A stretch of 64,000 nt of DNA from Nonomuraea guangzhouensis (GTDB lineage Bacteria > Actinomycetota > Actinomycetes > Streptosporangiales > Streptosporangiaceae), in NCBI RefSeq assembly GCF_019396345.1, contig NZ_JAHKRM010000050.1:16494-80493 (forward strand), read 5' to 3'. The notes below the pieces were generated by a model. It was given only the letters and a program-made list of their open reading frames with translations. It ran no database searches and was not told the DNA's origin. Of this stretch, positions 24,071 to 32,985 are shown one piece after another. Positions within the stretch are counted from its first letter, which is position 1. Every line of letters begins with the position of its first letter. The position numbers and the translations under genes were made by a program.

Positions 24071-25087
24071 ATGCCTCGATACGCACTTCTGATCCTGCCT
24101 GCTTTCAACCGGGTCTACGGCGAGAGCTCGGTCCGCCTGACCCTCGCCGAGCTGGCCGTCTTCGGCCGACGAGCCCTGCGGAGCGAGGTGTCGGCCATCG
24201 AGGAGCGGGTGATCGGCGGCCTGCCCTACGTGAGCTTCGAGACGGCCGCGCCGCTCGCCGACGGCGACGTCGCGCTGCTGTCCAACCTCTCGTCGGTCTA
24301 CGCGCTCTACGGGATCGAGGGCGAGCTGCTGCGGCCGCTCACCATGGCGCCGCTCGACCGGCTCAGCAGCGATCTGATCACGATCCAGAAGTACGCCGGC
24401 AAGACCAACGAGCACTTCACCAAGCTGCTGCTGAACGTCACGGTGCTGGCCGGCGATCGGCGGCTGGACGAGCGGCTGTCGGTGTTCGACCCGCTGTGCG
24501 GCCGCGGCACCACACTCAACCAGGCCCTCATGTACGGATATGACGCCTATGGGGTCGATGTCGACAGCAAGGACTTCGAGGCGTACTCCGGCTTCCTCAA
24601 GACCTGGCTGAAGAACAAGCGGTTCAAGCACACGGCCGAGACCGTCCCCGTACGCCGTGAGCGGGCACTGGTCGGCCGGCGACTGAACATCGCCTTCAGC
24701 CCGTCGAAGGAGGCGTTCAAGTCCGGCGACACGCAGCGCGTCGCCGTGGTCAACGCCGACACCCTGCGCAGCCGCGAGTTCTTCAAGCCGCACTCCTTCG
24801 ACGTCGTGGTGACCGACACCCCCTACGGCGTGCAGCACGGCAGCAGGGGCGGCGGCGGGCTGTCGCGCAGCCCGCTGGAGCTGATCAGGAAGGCCGCGCC
24901 CGTCTGGGCGGAGCTGCTGCGGCCCGGCGGCGCCATCGGCATCTCGTGGAACACCTATGGCGGCACCCGCGACGAACTCGCCGAGATCCTCACGAAGACG
25001 GGGCTCGACGTGGTCGATCTGCCCGACTTCGAGCACTGGGTCGACCAGGCGATCGTCCGCGACATCATGGTGGCCCGCAAGCCATAA
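24071..25087 (+). CDS. TRM11-type SAM-dependent methyltransferase
   Basis: 338 residues. The N-terminal half resembles the THUMP-linked part of TRM11-like proteins. The methyltransferase domain has motif I FDPLCGRGTT at 139-148 and motif IV TDTPYG at 248-253, where the usual form is DPPYG. It may methylate tRNA guanine N2, the known TRM11 reaction; bacterial members are little studied. ATG 24071 has TACGAT 11 bases upstream. It is divergent from ribF and opposite in strand to the surrounding housekeeping operon. Confidence 0.8.
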   Translation: MPRYALLILPAFNRVYGESSVRLTLAELAVFGRRALRSEVSAIEERVIGGLPYVSFETAAPLADGDVALLSNLSSVYALYGIEGELLRPLTMAPLDRLSSDLITIQKYAGKTNEHFTKLLLNVTVLAGDRRLDERLSVFDPLCGRGTTLNQALMYGYDAYGVDVDSKDFEAYSGFLKTWLKNKRFKHTAETVPVRRERALVGRRLNIAFSPSKEAFKSGDTQRVAVVNADTLRSREFFKPHSFDVVVTDTPYGVQHGSRGGGGLSRSPLELIRKAAPVWAELLRPGGAIGISWNTYGGTRDELAEILTKTGLDVVDLPDFEHWVDQAIVRDIMVARKP

Positions 25088-25165
25088 GAGGTCGGATCTC
25101 TCCTCGCTTCCGACAGCTCACGTCACCGGTCTTGACGCGTGAGTGTGGTAAGTGATCCTATGAAT

Positions 25166-25191
25166 CCTGATAGGAAAGTTTCCTAATCAGG
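25166..25191. promoter_or_regulatory. Palindrome overlapping the ribosome site of a secreted-protein gene
   Basis: CCTGATAGGAAA and TTTCCTAATCAGG are inverted repeats (one unpaired base) around a G. The right arm runs into the AGGAGG ribosome site of the gene at 25200. It could be a repressor operator or, in RNA, a hairpin hiding the ribosome site. Confidence 0.65.
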
Positions 25192-25199
25192 AGGAATCC

Positions 25200-25784
25200 A
25201 TGCGATTACTCACCACGAGCGCGCTAGCCATCGGATTACTCGTCCCCGCCCTGCCCGCCTCGGCCGACCCCGTGGAGTCCGGACCTTGGACCTCATACGA
25301 GCCGACGTTCACCGTCCAGGAGCGGGGTTGCGGTGACGTCAGCGACCTGACCTTCAAGCTGAACTGCTCCACCGGCAGCGGCGACCAGCGAGCCGAGCGC
25401 CGCTACGCCACCTACTCCAGCGGCACCCGCCAGTTCGAGGGCTACTTCAAGATCACCAGTCTCGAAGGGACCCGGATCAGCCTGAAGCAGACGTTCAAGA
25501 CGACGGGCCCGTTCTTCATGCTCGCCGTCGAACGCGGCGGCCGGCTCTACTCCGTGCACGGCGGCGACACGATCGCCACCGGCGCCACGATCGGCACGAC
25601 GGTCCGCGTCAACACCGTTCACGTGGTCGGCAGCACCCATCGGACCTACATCAACGGGTCGCTGAAGCACACCGTGTCGAGTGAGAGCGGCAGCTTCTAC
25701 GACAAGTTCGGCGCCTACCGGACCGGGAGCGGCAAGGGTCCCGCCACGGTCGAGTGGAGCGGCATCCAGTTCTGGCGCAAGTAG
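25200..25784 (+). CDS. Secreted beta-sandwich protein, polysaccharide-lyase-like
   Basis: 194 residues. A signal peptide is clear: MRLLTTSALAIGLLVPALPASA with cleavage after ASA. The mature protein is strand-rich (FEGYFKITSLEGTRISLKQTF, FFMLAVERGGRLYSVHGG, RTYINGSLKHTV) with two cysteines near the N-terminus, resembling concanavalin-like polysaccharide lyases. No catalytic residues can be assigned with confidence. The start is ATG 25200 with AGGAGG five bases upstream. The next gene starts 5 bases after its stop, so they form an operon. Confidence 0.72.
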   Translation: MRLLTTSALAIGLLVPALPASADPVESGPWTSYEPTFTVQERGCGDVSDLTFKLNCSTGSGDQRAERRYATYSSGTRQFEGYFKITSLEGTRISLKQTFKTTGPFFMLAVERGGRLYSVHGGDTIATGATIGTTVRVNTVHVVGSTHRTYINGSLKHTVSSESGSFYDKFGAYRTGSGKGPATVEWSGIQFWRK

Positions 25785-25789
25785 CGACG

Positions 25790-26479
25790 ATGAGAGCAGC
25801 TCTGGCGGCGTTGCTCCTAACGACGGCGCTCCTGCTCGCGGCCGCCTGCGCGACTCCCCGGCAGGCGCCGGTCCAGCTGACGGCCACGCTCGTGTCGCCG
25901 ACCGACATCACGCTGCGCTGGCAGGGCCGCGATCCGGACGCCTCCGGGCAGGTCATCGAGTTCGCCACCGAGCCAGGGGGTCCGTACACGATCCTGGGGT
26001 TCCTGCCGCCGGAGCAGAGCACGTACACCCATCCTGATCTGATCCCGCGCACGCCGTTCTACTACCGGGTGCGGCCCTACTACGGGCAGGCCTCCGCCCC
26101 GGTCGATGTGGCGCTGGGCGGCGGGCCGTACGCCAAGCCGGAATCCGGCTGGTCGGAGCCGCGGACGATCCCCGGCGGCCCGAAAGGGGCGCGGCCGGTC
26201 AGGAGCGAGGGAGCGGCGCCGTCGGACCTGACGGCCACCGTCATGCAGGCCGACGGCGTCGCGTTCCGGTGGACCGACCGGACCGCCGACGAGGAGGGCT
26301 TCCTGCTGGAGGACCGGCCGTCGGGCCGGCCGGACTTCCGGGTGGTCGCCGCCCTCGATCCGGACGTCAACGCCTTCGGCCTGATCACGTTGCCCGAGGA
26401 GAGCCGCGCGTCCTACCGGGTGCGCGCCTTCCGCTACGGGGCGTCGTCGAACATCGTCCACCAGACGACCAAGGGCTAG
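25790..26479 (+). CDS. Lipoprotein with two fibronectin type III-like domains
   Basis: 229 residues. The N-terminal signal with lipobox LAAAC (Cys about residue 20) predicts membrane anchoring. Two domains of about 90 residues follow, each with the FnIII pattern (PTDITLRWQGRD ... TPFYYRVRPYYG; APSDLTATVMQADGVAFRWTDR ... ASYRVRAFRYG). FnIII domains typically bind or space extracellular enzymes. It is cotranscribed with the secreted protein upstream. Its TAG stop overlaps the truB stop in the palindrome CTAG, convergently. Confidence 0.78.
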   Translation: MRAALAALLLTTALLLAAACATPRQAPVQLTATLVSPTDITLRWQGRDPDASGQVIEFATEPGGPYTILGFLPPEQSTYTHPDLIPRTPFYYRVRPYYGQASAPVDVALGGGPYAKPESGWSEPRTIPGGPKGARPVRSEGAAPSDLTATVMQADGVAFRWTDRTADEEGFLLEDRPSGRPDFRVVAALDPDVNAFGLITLPEESRASYRVRAFRYGASSNIVHQTTKG

Positions 26480-27348
26480 GAGATGAACACGGCCAGCGGC
26501 TTGGCTATGCGGCCCTGCTCCTCCACCAGCGCGAGCAGCTCGCCCTCCGGCCCGAACACCCCGATCGGGCCCTTGCCGAGCCCCGCCGCGGGCAACCGCC
26601 CGCCGTGGCTGACGACCCTGGCCTCCTCGGCGGTGAGGTCCCAGCGCGGGAACGCCGCGGACACGGCTTCCCCGATGGGCAGGATCACGCACTCCTCGGT
26701 CAGCCCCTCGATGGTCCTGGCCCGCGACAGGTCGTACGGGCCGACCCGGGTGCGGCGCAGCGCCGTCAGGTGACCGCCGACGCCGAGCCCGGCGCCCAGG
26801 TCGCGGGCCAGCGCGCGGATGTAGGTGCCGCTGGAGCAGGTCACCACGGCGTCGATGTCCATGACGTCGTCGTGCGCCCTGATGTCCAGCACCGAGAACT
26901 CCCGCACGGTGACGGGCCGCGCGGCCAGCTCGACGTCCTCGCCCGCACGGGCCAGCTTGTACGCCCGCTGCCCATCGACCTTGATCGCGCTGACCTGCGG
27001 CGGGACCTGCATGATCTCGCCGGTGAGCGCGTCGACGCCCTTCTGGACCGCGGCGGGGTCGACGTCGGCCGCCGGGGCCGTCGAGATGACCTGACCCTCG
27101 GCGTCATCGGTGTTGGTGGTCACGCCGAGCCGGATCGTGGCCTCGTAGACCTTCTCGGTCAGCGCCAGGTGGCCGAGCAGCCGGGTCGCCTTCTCCACGC
27201 CGACCACGAGCACCCCCGTCGCCATCGGGTCGAGCGTGCCCGCGTGGCCCACCCGCCGGGTGCCGGCCAGCCGCCGCAGCTTGGCCACCACGTCGTGGGA
27301 CGTCCACTCGGCGGGCTTGTCCACAATGATCAAGCCGCTCTCGGCCAT
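26476..27348 (-). CDS. truB: tRNA pseudouridine(55) synthase
   Basis: Makes pseudouridine 55 in the T-loop of tRNAs. 290 residues with the catalytic motif GHAGTLDPMATG, Asp40 being the nucleophile, and the KVDGQRAYKLAR and SSGTYIRALARDLG motifs. ATG 27348 overlaps the nrnA stop by one base, so translation is coupled. A TTG immediately before is unlikely to be used. Confidence 0.96.
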   Translation of the reverse strand: MAESGLIIVDKPAEWTSHDVVAKLRRLAGTRRVGHAGTLDPMATGVLVVGVEKATRLLGHLALTEKVYEATIRLGVTTNTDDAEGQVISTAPAADVDPAAVQKGVDALTGEIMQVPPQVSAIKVDGQRAYKLARAGEDVELAARPVTVREFSVLDIRAHDDVMDIDAVVTCSSGTYIRALARDLGAGLGVGGHLTALRRTRVGPYDLSRARTIEGLTEECVILPIGEAVSAAFPRWDLTAEEARVVSHGGRLPAAGLGKGPIGVFGPEGELLALVEEQGRIAKPLAVFIS

Positions 27349-28454
27349 CAAGCCTCTCCGTCCGCGTTCGCCAGCAGCGCGCGGAACGCCGCCATGGTGT
27401 CCTCGACACTGCCGTGCGAGGTGAATCCGGCCGCGTTGTGATGGCCACCACCGCCCAGCTCGGCGCAGATCGAGCCGACGTCGACCGCGCCCTTGGAGCG
27501 GGTCGACACCTGCCAGGCGCCGTGGTCGTCCTCCTTGAGCACCGCCGCCACCTCGGCCTCGTCAGTGCGCCGCACGATGTCGATGAGACCCTCCAGTTCC
27601 GTGTACGGCAGCCCGTACGCGGCCCGGTCTACCCGGGGGACGTACGTCCACACCAGGTGGTCCTCCAGCGACACCCGGTCGAGCGCGGCGGCGAGCACCT
27701 TGAGGTAGCCGAACGGGGAGCGGTCCCACAGCTCGCGGGCGATCTCGTCGGTGTGCAGCCCGGTGGCGACCAGCCGGGCGGCCATCTGGTGCACTTCGGG
27801 CGTGGTCGAGGAGTAGCGGAACGAACCGGTGTCGGTCACCAGCCCGGCGTACAGGCAGGTGGCGATGTCACGGTCCAGGCTGCCGCCGAGGCGGTAGATC
27901 AGCTGCTCGGCCAGCACGGCCGTGGCGGCCACGTGCGGGTCGATGAGGCTGAGGGTGCCGAAGCCGGTGTTGGACAGGTGGTGGTCGATCACGATGACCT
28001 CGTGGGCCTTGGCCGTGTTGGCGCCCAGCAGGCCCAGCCGATCGGGTGTCGAGGAGTCGAACGTGATCATCAGCTCCGGCTCCGCCGGGACGTCGGCCGG
28101 CGGAACCAGCAGATCCTGGCCGGGCAGGAAGCGCAGCAGGCGCGGCACGGCGAAGTGCCGGTCACCAAAAGAGGCGATGACCCGCTTGCCCAGGGCGCGC
28201 AGCACGGAACCGGTGGCCAGCATCGAGCCGAGGGCGTCACCGTCCGGCGACACGTGGCAGGCCAGCGCGATCTCGTCGGCCTTGCCGATCAGGTCCAGCG
28301 CGCGCCGCCAGGCGGCCTCGGGGATCACCGAGCCGGACGGCGGCAGCGTGCCCTCCGGGCCGGTGGGCGGCAGGGCCGGGCTGAGGCCCTGCCCCACCGC
28401 GCCCGGATCCACACGGGACGGGCGGCCGGTTCTGTCACGCACGTCGGGCGTCAC
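27348..28454 (-). CDS. nrnA: DHH/DHHA1 phosphoesterase, oligoribonuclease/pAp phosphatase type
   Basis: 368 residues. DHH domain with CHVSPDGDALGS (66-77), an Asp in TFDSS (133) and the DHH triad in VIDHH (157-159). The DHHA1 domain ends with GGGGHHNAAGF. The family degrades nano-RNAs and dephosphorylates pAp; in actinobacteria it also takes cyclic dinucleotide products. There is a roughly 45-residue N-terminal extension. It overlaps rbfA by 4 bases and truB by 1, so it belongs to the operon. Confidence 0.93.
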   Translation of the reverse strand: MTPDVRDRTGRPSRVDPGAVGQGLSPALPPTGPEGTLPPSGSVIPEAAWRRALDLIGKADEIALACHVSPDGDALGSMLATGSVLRALGKRVIASFGDRHFAVPRLLRFLPGQDLLVPPADVPAEPELMITFDSSTPDRLGLLGANTAKAHEVIVIDHHLSNTGFGTLSLIDPHVAATAVLAEQLIYRLGGSLDRDIATCLYAGLVTDTGSFRYSSTTPEVHQMAARLVATGLHTDEIARELWDRSPFGYLKVLAAALDRVSLEDHLVWTYVPRVDRAAYGLPYTELEGLIDIVRRTDEAEVAAVLKEDDHGAWQVSTRSKGAVDVGSICAELGGGGHHNAAGFTSHGSVEDTMAAFRALLANADGEA

Positions 28455-28927
28455 GTCGCTGGCTGCCCGTCCTCGTCAGGCTTGCCGCTGAGGTCCGGCT
28501 CGTCGTCCTCCTCCGGCTTGCGGTAGGGGTCCGGGTCGCCGGCATAGGCCGCGCCCTCGGCCTTGCGGGCCACCTCGGCGTCCCTCGCCTTGGCCGCGTT
28601 GATCAGATCGTCGAGCTGGCGCGCGCTGTCGGGCAGCGGGTCGTGCTTGAACTCCAGCAACGGCGTGAAGCGGACACCGGTCTGCCGGCCCACCTCGGAG
28701 CGGATGATGCCTCTGGCGCTCTCGAGGGCGGCCGCGGTGTCGGCCCGCTCGGCGTCGGAGCCGAACACCGTGTAGAAAACCGTGGCCTCACGCAGGTCCG
28801 CGGTGATGCGCGTGTCGGTCACGGTGACGAAGCCCAGGCGCGGGTCCTTGATCCGGCGCTCCAGCATCTCGGCGACGATCTGCTGGATGCGGTCGGCGAG
28901 CTTGCGCGCTCGTGCTGCATCCACCAT
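28451..28927 (-). CDS. rbfA: Ribosome-binding factor A
   Basis: 30S maturation factor binding the 16S rRNA 5' region. The KH-like core runs from ARARKLADRIQQIVAEMLERRIKDPRLGFVTVTD (in part) to about residue 110. The 158 residues are longer than usual because of a C-terminal acidic, Pro-rich tail (YRKPEEDDEPDLSGKPDEDG). ATG 28927. Confidence 0.95.
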   Translation of the reverse strand: MVDAARARKLADRIQQIVAEMLERRIKDPRLGFVTVTDTRITADLREATVFYTVFGSDAERADTAAALESARGIIRSEVGRQTGVRFTPLLEFKHDPLPDSARQLDDLINAAKARDAEVARKAEGAAYAGDPDPYRKPEEDDEPDLSGKPDEDGQPAT

Positions 28928-28969
28928 GTTCGCTCCCCCTCACGCACGACCCGGAGGTCGTGCAGTCGT

Positions 28970-29266
28970 TCAGTCTTCGTCGTTGTAAAGCCGATGTCTG
29001 GCCGACAGCAACTCGATCTCGGGGCGGAAGGCCACCAGACGCTCGCAAGCATCCAATACCTCTTTGCAGTTGCCCGCCGACGCCGAGACTACGGCGATGC
29101 CGACCTCTGCTCTGCGGTGCAGGTCGAGATGGCCGGTCTCGGCCACCGCGACGCCGGGAAAGCGTCTGTGCAACTCGGCGACCAGGGGTCGCACGACGGA
29201 ACGCTTCTGCTTCAGCGAATGTACGTCACCGAGCAGGATGTCCAGGGTCAGAGCACCCACATACAT
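28970..29266 (-). CDS. DUF503 family protein (YlxP-like)
   Basis: 98 residues, the family's normal size: begins MYVGALTLDILLGDVHSLKQ and has the KQKRSVVRPLVAELHRRF helix. Found between infB and rbfA in most Gram-positive bacteria; thought to act in ribosome assembly, without a proven activity. ATG 29266, with no clear ribosome site. Same strand and order as its neighbours. Confidence 0.9.
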   Translation of the reverse strand: MYVGALTLDILLGDVHSLKQKRSVVRPLVAELHRRFPGVAVAETGHLDLHRRAEVGIAVVSASAGNCKEVLDACERLVAFRPEIELLSARHRLYNDED

Positions 29267-29348
29267 CGTTGGTAACCACCGCTTTGTCCTGGTGTGTGAA
29301 GCGCACCCCGGCCCTGCTGCGGTGGAGAGCAGGCCCAGGCGTGCGAGA

Positions 29349-29377
29349 GGCGCCCGGCGGATGGTCCGCCGGGCGCC
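29349..29377 (-). terminator. Hairpin after infB
   Basis: GGCGCCCGGCGGA and TCCGCCGGGCGCC are perfect 13-base arms around a 3-base loop, 10 bases beyond the infB stop. There is no T-tract; it may only reduce readthrough into the DUF503 gene and rbfA. Confidence 0.7.
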
Positions 29378-29387
29378 CGGCCGCGTG

Positions 29388-32300
29388 TTATGCGCGCGGC
29401 TTCTCCCGCATCTCGAACGTCTCGATGACGTCGTCGATCCGGATGTCGTTGTAGCCGACCCCGATACCGCACTCGAAGCCCTCACGGACCTCGGTCGCGT
29501 CGTCCTTGAAGCGACGCAGCGACGAGACGGTCAGGTTGTCGGCGATGACAACGCCATCGCGGATGATCCGGGCCTTGCTGTTGCGCACGATCGTCCCGGA
29601 GCGGACCAGCGAACCGGCGACGTTGCCGATCTTCGGCACCTTGAAGACCTCGCGGACTTCGGCGGTGCCCATCTGGACCTCTTCGAACTCGGGCTTGAGC
29701 ATGCCCTTGAGCGCCGCTTCGATCTCCTCGATCGCCTGGTAGATGACCGAGTAGTAGCGGATGTCGACGCCCTCGCGCTCGGCCAGGTCGCGCGCCCGGG
29801 GCTCAGGCCGGACGTTGAAGCCGATGATGACCGCGTTGTCGTCGGCGACGGCCAGGTTGACGTCGTACTCGGTGATCGCACCGACGGCGCGGTGCAGGAC
29901 ACGGAGCCTGACCTCGTCGCCGACATCGATCTTGAGCAGGGCGTCTTCCAGGGCCTCCACCGAACCGGACACGTCACCCTTGATGATGAGCTTGAGCTCG
30001 TCGACGCGGCCCTTCTCGAGGTTGCTGAACAGCTCCTCGAGGGTCAGGCGGCGGCTCGACTTCGCCATGTCGGCGCTGCGCTTGCGCGCCGCGCGCTGCT
30101 GGGCGATCTGGCGGGCCATCCGGTCGTCGGTGACGACGATGAAGTTGTCACCCGCGCCCGGCACGGCCGTCAGACCCATCACCAGGACCGGACGGGACGG
30201 CGTGGCCTCTTCGACCAGGTCGCCGTTGTCGTCGAGCATCGCCCGGACGCGGCCGTAGGCCTCGCCACAGACGATCGAGTCGCCGACGCGCAGCGTGCCG
30301 CGCTGGACCAGGACGGTCGCGGTCGGGCCGCGGCCCTTGTCGAGGTGCGCCTCGATCGCGATGCCCTGAGCGTCCATCGCCGGGTTGGCGCGCAGGTCGA
30401 GCTCGGCGTCCGCGGTGAGCAGGATGGCCTCGAGCAGCTGCTCGATGCCGGTCCCGTTCTTGGCGGAGATGTCGACGAACAGCGTCGAGCCACCGAACTC
30501 CTCCGCCACCAGGCCGTACTCGGTGAGCTGGGCACGGACCTTGTTGGGGTCGGCGCCCTCCTTGTCGACCTTGTTGACCGCGACCACGATCGGCACGTCG
30601 GCCGCCTGGGCGTGGTTGAGAGCCTCGATCGTCTGCGGCTTCACACCGTCGTCGGCCGCGACCACCAGCACCGCGATGTCGGTCGCCTTGGCACCACGGG
30701 CACGCATGGCGGTGAACGCCTCGTGCCCCGGGGTGTCGATGAAGGTGACCTTGCGCTCTTCGCCCTCGTGCTCGGTGGAGACCTGGTAAGCGCCGATGTG
30801 CTGGGTGATGCCACCCGCCTCGCGCGCCACCACGTTGGTCTTGCGGATGGCGTCGAGCAGCTTGGTCTTACCGTGGTCGACGTGACCCATGACGGTCACG
30901 ACCGGCGGACGCGCGGCCAGGTCGGCCTCGTCGCCCTCGTCCTCGCCGAACTCGATGTCGAAGGCCTCGAGAAGCTCGCGGTCCTCCTCCTCCGGGCTGA
31001 CGACCTGGATGTTGTAGTCGAGCTCGGAGCCGAGCAGCTGCAGCGTCTCCTCGTTGACCGACTGCGTGGCCGTCACCATCTCGCCGAGGTGCAGCATGAT
31101 CTGCACCAGCGCGGCGGGGTTGGCACCGATCCGGTCGGCGAAGTCGGACAGCGACGCACCGCGCGGAAGGCGGATCGTCGCGCCGTTGCCACGAGCGACC
31201 TGCACGCCACCGATCGCCGGGGCCGACATGTTGTCGAACTCCTGGCGCCTCTGGCGCTTGGACTTGCGGCCACGCGTCGGACGGCCACCGGGGCGACCGA
31301 AGGCGCCCGCCGTGCCGCCACCGCGGCCACGACCGCCGCCACCGGGACGACCGGCGAAACCGCCGCCGCCACCGGGACCACCGGTGCTCGTGCCCGGACG
31401 ACCGGCGCCACCGCCGCCACCGGGACGACCGGCGAAACCGCCACCGCCACCGGGACGACCGCCGCCGCCACCGCCGCCAGGACGGCCACCGCCGCCACCG
31501 CCGCCAGGACGACCGCCACCGCCGCCGCCACCGGGACGGCCACCGCCGCCGCCACCACCGGGACCGGCGGGACGACCCTGCGGCATCATCATCGGGTTGG
31601 GACGCGGACCGCCGGGGCGGGGACCGCCCGCACCGGGACCGGGACGCGGACCTGCCGCACCGGGCGGACCAGGACGCGGGCCACCGGGACGGGGACCGCC
31701 CTCGCCGCCACCACGCCCCTGCGGGGGACGCGGGCTCGCGCCGTCGCGCGGCGGACCGTCACGACGCTCGCGCTGCCCGGGACCGCTGGGGGCACCATCA
31801 CGGTTGCCACCGGGACGCGGCGGCCGGGACTGGCCCATGCCGCTGGCGTTGGAGGAGAACGGGTTGTTGCCCGGACGCGGGCCGCGCGGACCCGGCTTGG
31901 GACCGCCGGGACCCGGACGGGGACCGCCGCCGGACGGGGCACCACCGGTGCGCGGAGCCGCCGGACCGCCGCCACCGGAGGGCGCGCCGGAACGCGCCGC
32001 GGGGCCGGGCTTGGGACCCGGACGGGCGGCGGGACCGGGACGCGGGCCCGGAGCGGGGGCGCCCGGAGCGGGCGCGGGACGGGTGCCGCTGTCGAAACGC
32101 GCCTGCGGGGCGCCGGAGGTGTCGCCACGCTCGGCCTCAGGCTGCGGCTGGTGCGGCATCGGCACCGGCGGGCGCGGCTGACCACTGACCGTGGGAGCCG
32201 GCGCGGGCGCCGGAGTCGGGGCCGGAGCCGCGGGACCCGGACGGGGACCGGGCCTGGGACCCGGACCAGGACGCGGAGCTGATGTTGGGGTCGGCGCCTC

Positions 32301-32558
32301 CGCGACGCCGTTACCGGCCTGGCTGTCCGCCGGCCGGGGAGCAGCCCTTGGCGGCTGCGGCTTGGACGACGAACCGCCGCCCCTAGAGGACCCACCCTTG
32401 GATGCGCCCAAAGCTTCGGTGAGCCTGCGGACCACCGGCGCCTCGATGGTGGAGGACGCCGAACGGACGAACTCCCCCATCTCCTGGAGCTTGGCCATGA
32501 CGACCTTGCTCTCTACGCCGAACTCCTTAGCGAGCTCGTATACCCGGACCTTCGCCAC
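29388..32558 (-). CDS. infB: Translation initiation factor IF-2
   Basis: GTPase that places initiator tRNA on the ribosome. 1056 residues. IF-2N helix at the start (MAKVRVYELAKEFGVESK), then about 350 residues of Pro/Ala/Gly/Arg-rich sequence, a second IF-2N, the G domain with GHVDHGKT near residue 556 and NKVD, and domains II-IV to the end. The long low-complexity N-terminus is typical of actinomycetes. GTG 32558 with GGGAG upstream. Confidence 0.98.
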   Translation of the reverse strand: MAKVRVYELAKEFGVESKVVMAKLQEMGEFVRSASSTIEAPVVRRLTEALGASKGGSSRGGGSSSKPQPPRAAPRPADSQAGNGVAEAPTPTSAPRPGPGPRPGPRPGPAAPAPTPAPAPAPTVSGQPRPPVPMPHQPQPEAERGDTSGAPQARFDSGTRPAPAPGAPAPGPRPGPAARPGPKPGPAARSGAPSGGGGPAAPRTGGAPSGGGPRPGPGGPKPGPRGPRPGNNPFSSNASGMGQSRPPRPGGNRDGAPSGPGQRERRDGPPRDGASPRPPQGRGGGEGGPRPGGPRPGPPGAAGPRPGPGAGGPRPGGPRPNPMMMPQGRPAGPGGGGGGGRPGGGGGGGRPGGGGGGGRPGGGGGGGRPGGGGGFAGRPGGGGGAGRPGTSTGGPGGGGGFAGRPGGGGRGRGGGTAGAFGRPGGRPTRGRKSKRQRRQEFDNMSAPAIGGVQVARGNGATIRLPRGASLSDFADRIGANPAALVQIMLHLGEMVTATQSVNEETLQLLGSELDYNIQVVSPEEEDRELLEAFDIEFGEDEGDEADLAARPPVVTVMGHVDHGKTKLLDAIRKTNVVAREAGGITQHIGAYQVSTEHEGEERKVTFIDTPGHEAFTAMRARGAKATDIAVLVVAADDGVKPQTIEALNHAQAADVPIVVAVNKVDKEGADPNKVRAQLTEYGLVAEEFGGSTLFVDISAKNGTGIEQLLEAILLTADAELDLRANPAMDAQGIAIEAHLDKGRGPTATVLVQRGTLRVGDSIVCGEAYGRVRAMLDDNGDLVEEATPSRPVLVMGLTAVPGAGDNFIVVTDDRMARQIAQQRAARKRSADMAKSSRRLTLEELFSNLEKGRVDELKLIIKGDVSGSVEALEDALLKIDVGDEVRLRVLHRAVGAITEYDVNLAVADDNAVIIGFNVRPEPRARDLAEREGVDIRYYSVIYQAIEEIEAALKGMLKPEFEEVQMGTAEVREVFKVPKIGNVAGSLVRSGTIVRNSKARIIRDGVVIADNLTVSSLRRFKDDATEVREGFECGIGVGYNDIRIDDVIETFEMREKPRA
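31290..31570 (-). repeat. Gly/Arg-rich repeats within infB
   Basis: Coding repeats of GGGGGGRPGGG type, five or more in succession, made of CCGCCGCCACCGGGACG-like DNA on the plus strand. They encode part of the disordered IF-2 N-terminus and are a likely site of length variation. Confidence 0.75.
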
Positions 32559-32670
32559 TGCACTCCCTTACTCGGCCCGGGAGGCTGGCTGTGCCGTCCG
32601 GACCGTCGCTACCTTGACGTCTTCATCGCCGCGTGCTCATCAGGCGCTCATAGCAATCTGACTCCGCCCA

Positions 32671-32985
32671 TCAACTCGGCGTCCTACATGACATTTCGTG
32701 GTTCTCCTTCTCCAGGTGCGCCCGCACTCGCGAGATGTCAAGCGGCCCCGGCACGCGGAACGCGCGCGGAAACGCTCGGCGACGCTCGGCAAGCTCCAGA
32801 CACTTCTCGGTCGGATGCAGTGACGCACCTCGACCAGGAAGCCGTCCTCGCAGGTCAGGGATCACGTGATCCTCGACCCGCACCAAGCGGAGCAGGTCGG
32901 ACTTAGCCGTACGGACCCTGCAGCCCACACAGGTGCGCTGTGGAGCCGCGTGGCCACCATATTCCAGCTTACCGTGTTGACGCAT
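32671..32985 (-). CDS. rnpM: RNase P modulator RnpM (YlxR family)
   Basis: 104 residues with the family signature RTCVGCR at 17-23, the RLVRVEDHVIPDLRGRLPGRGA core and the EKCLELAERRRAFPRAFR end. In Bacillus this protein binds RNase P RNA and modulates tRNA processing. It overlaps the nusA 3' end by 17 bases and sits between nusA and infB as usual. ATG 32985. Confidence 0.92.
   Translation of the reverse strand: MRQHGKLEYGGHAAPQRTCVGCRVRTAKSDLLRLVRVEDHVIPDLRGRLPGRGASLHPTEKCLELAERRRAFPRAFRVPGPLDISRVRAHLEKENHEMSCRTPS

Noticed and set aside
29064..32282. 1072-codon plus-strand frame with Thr/Ala/Gly-rich repeats
   Set aside because: Antisense of infB; its repeats mirror the Gly/Pro-rich IF-2 extension.
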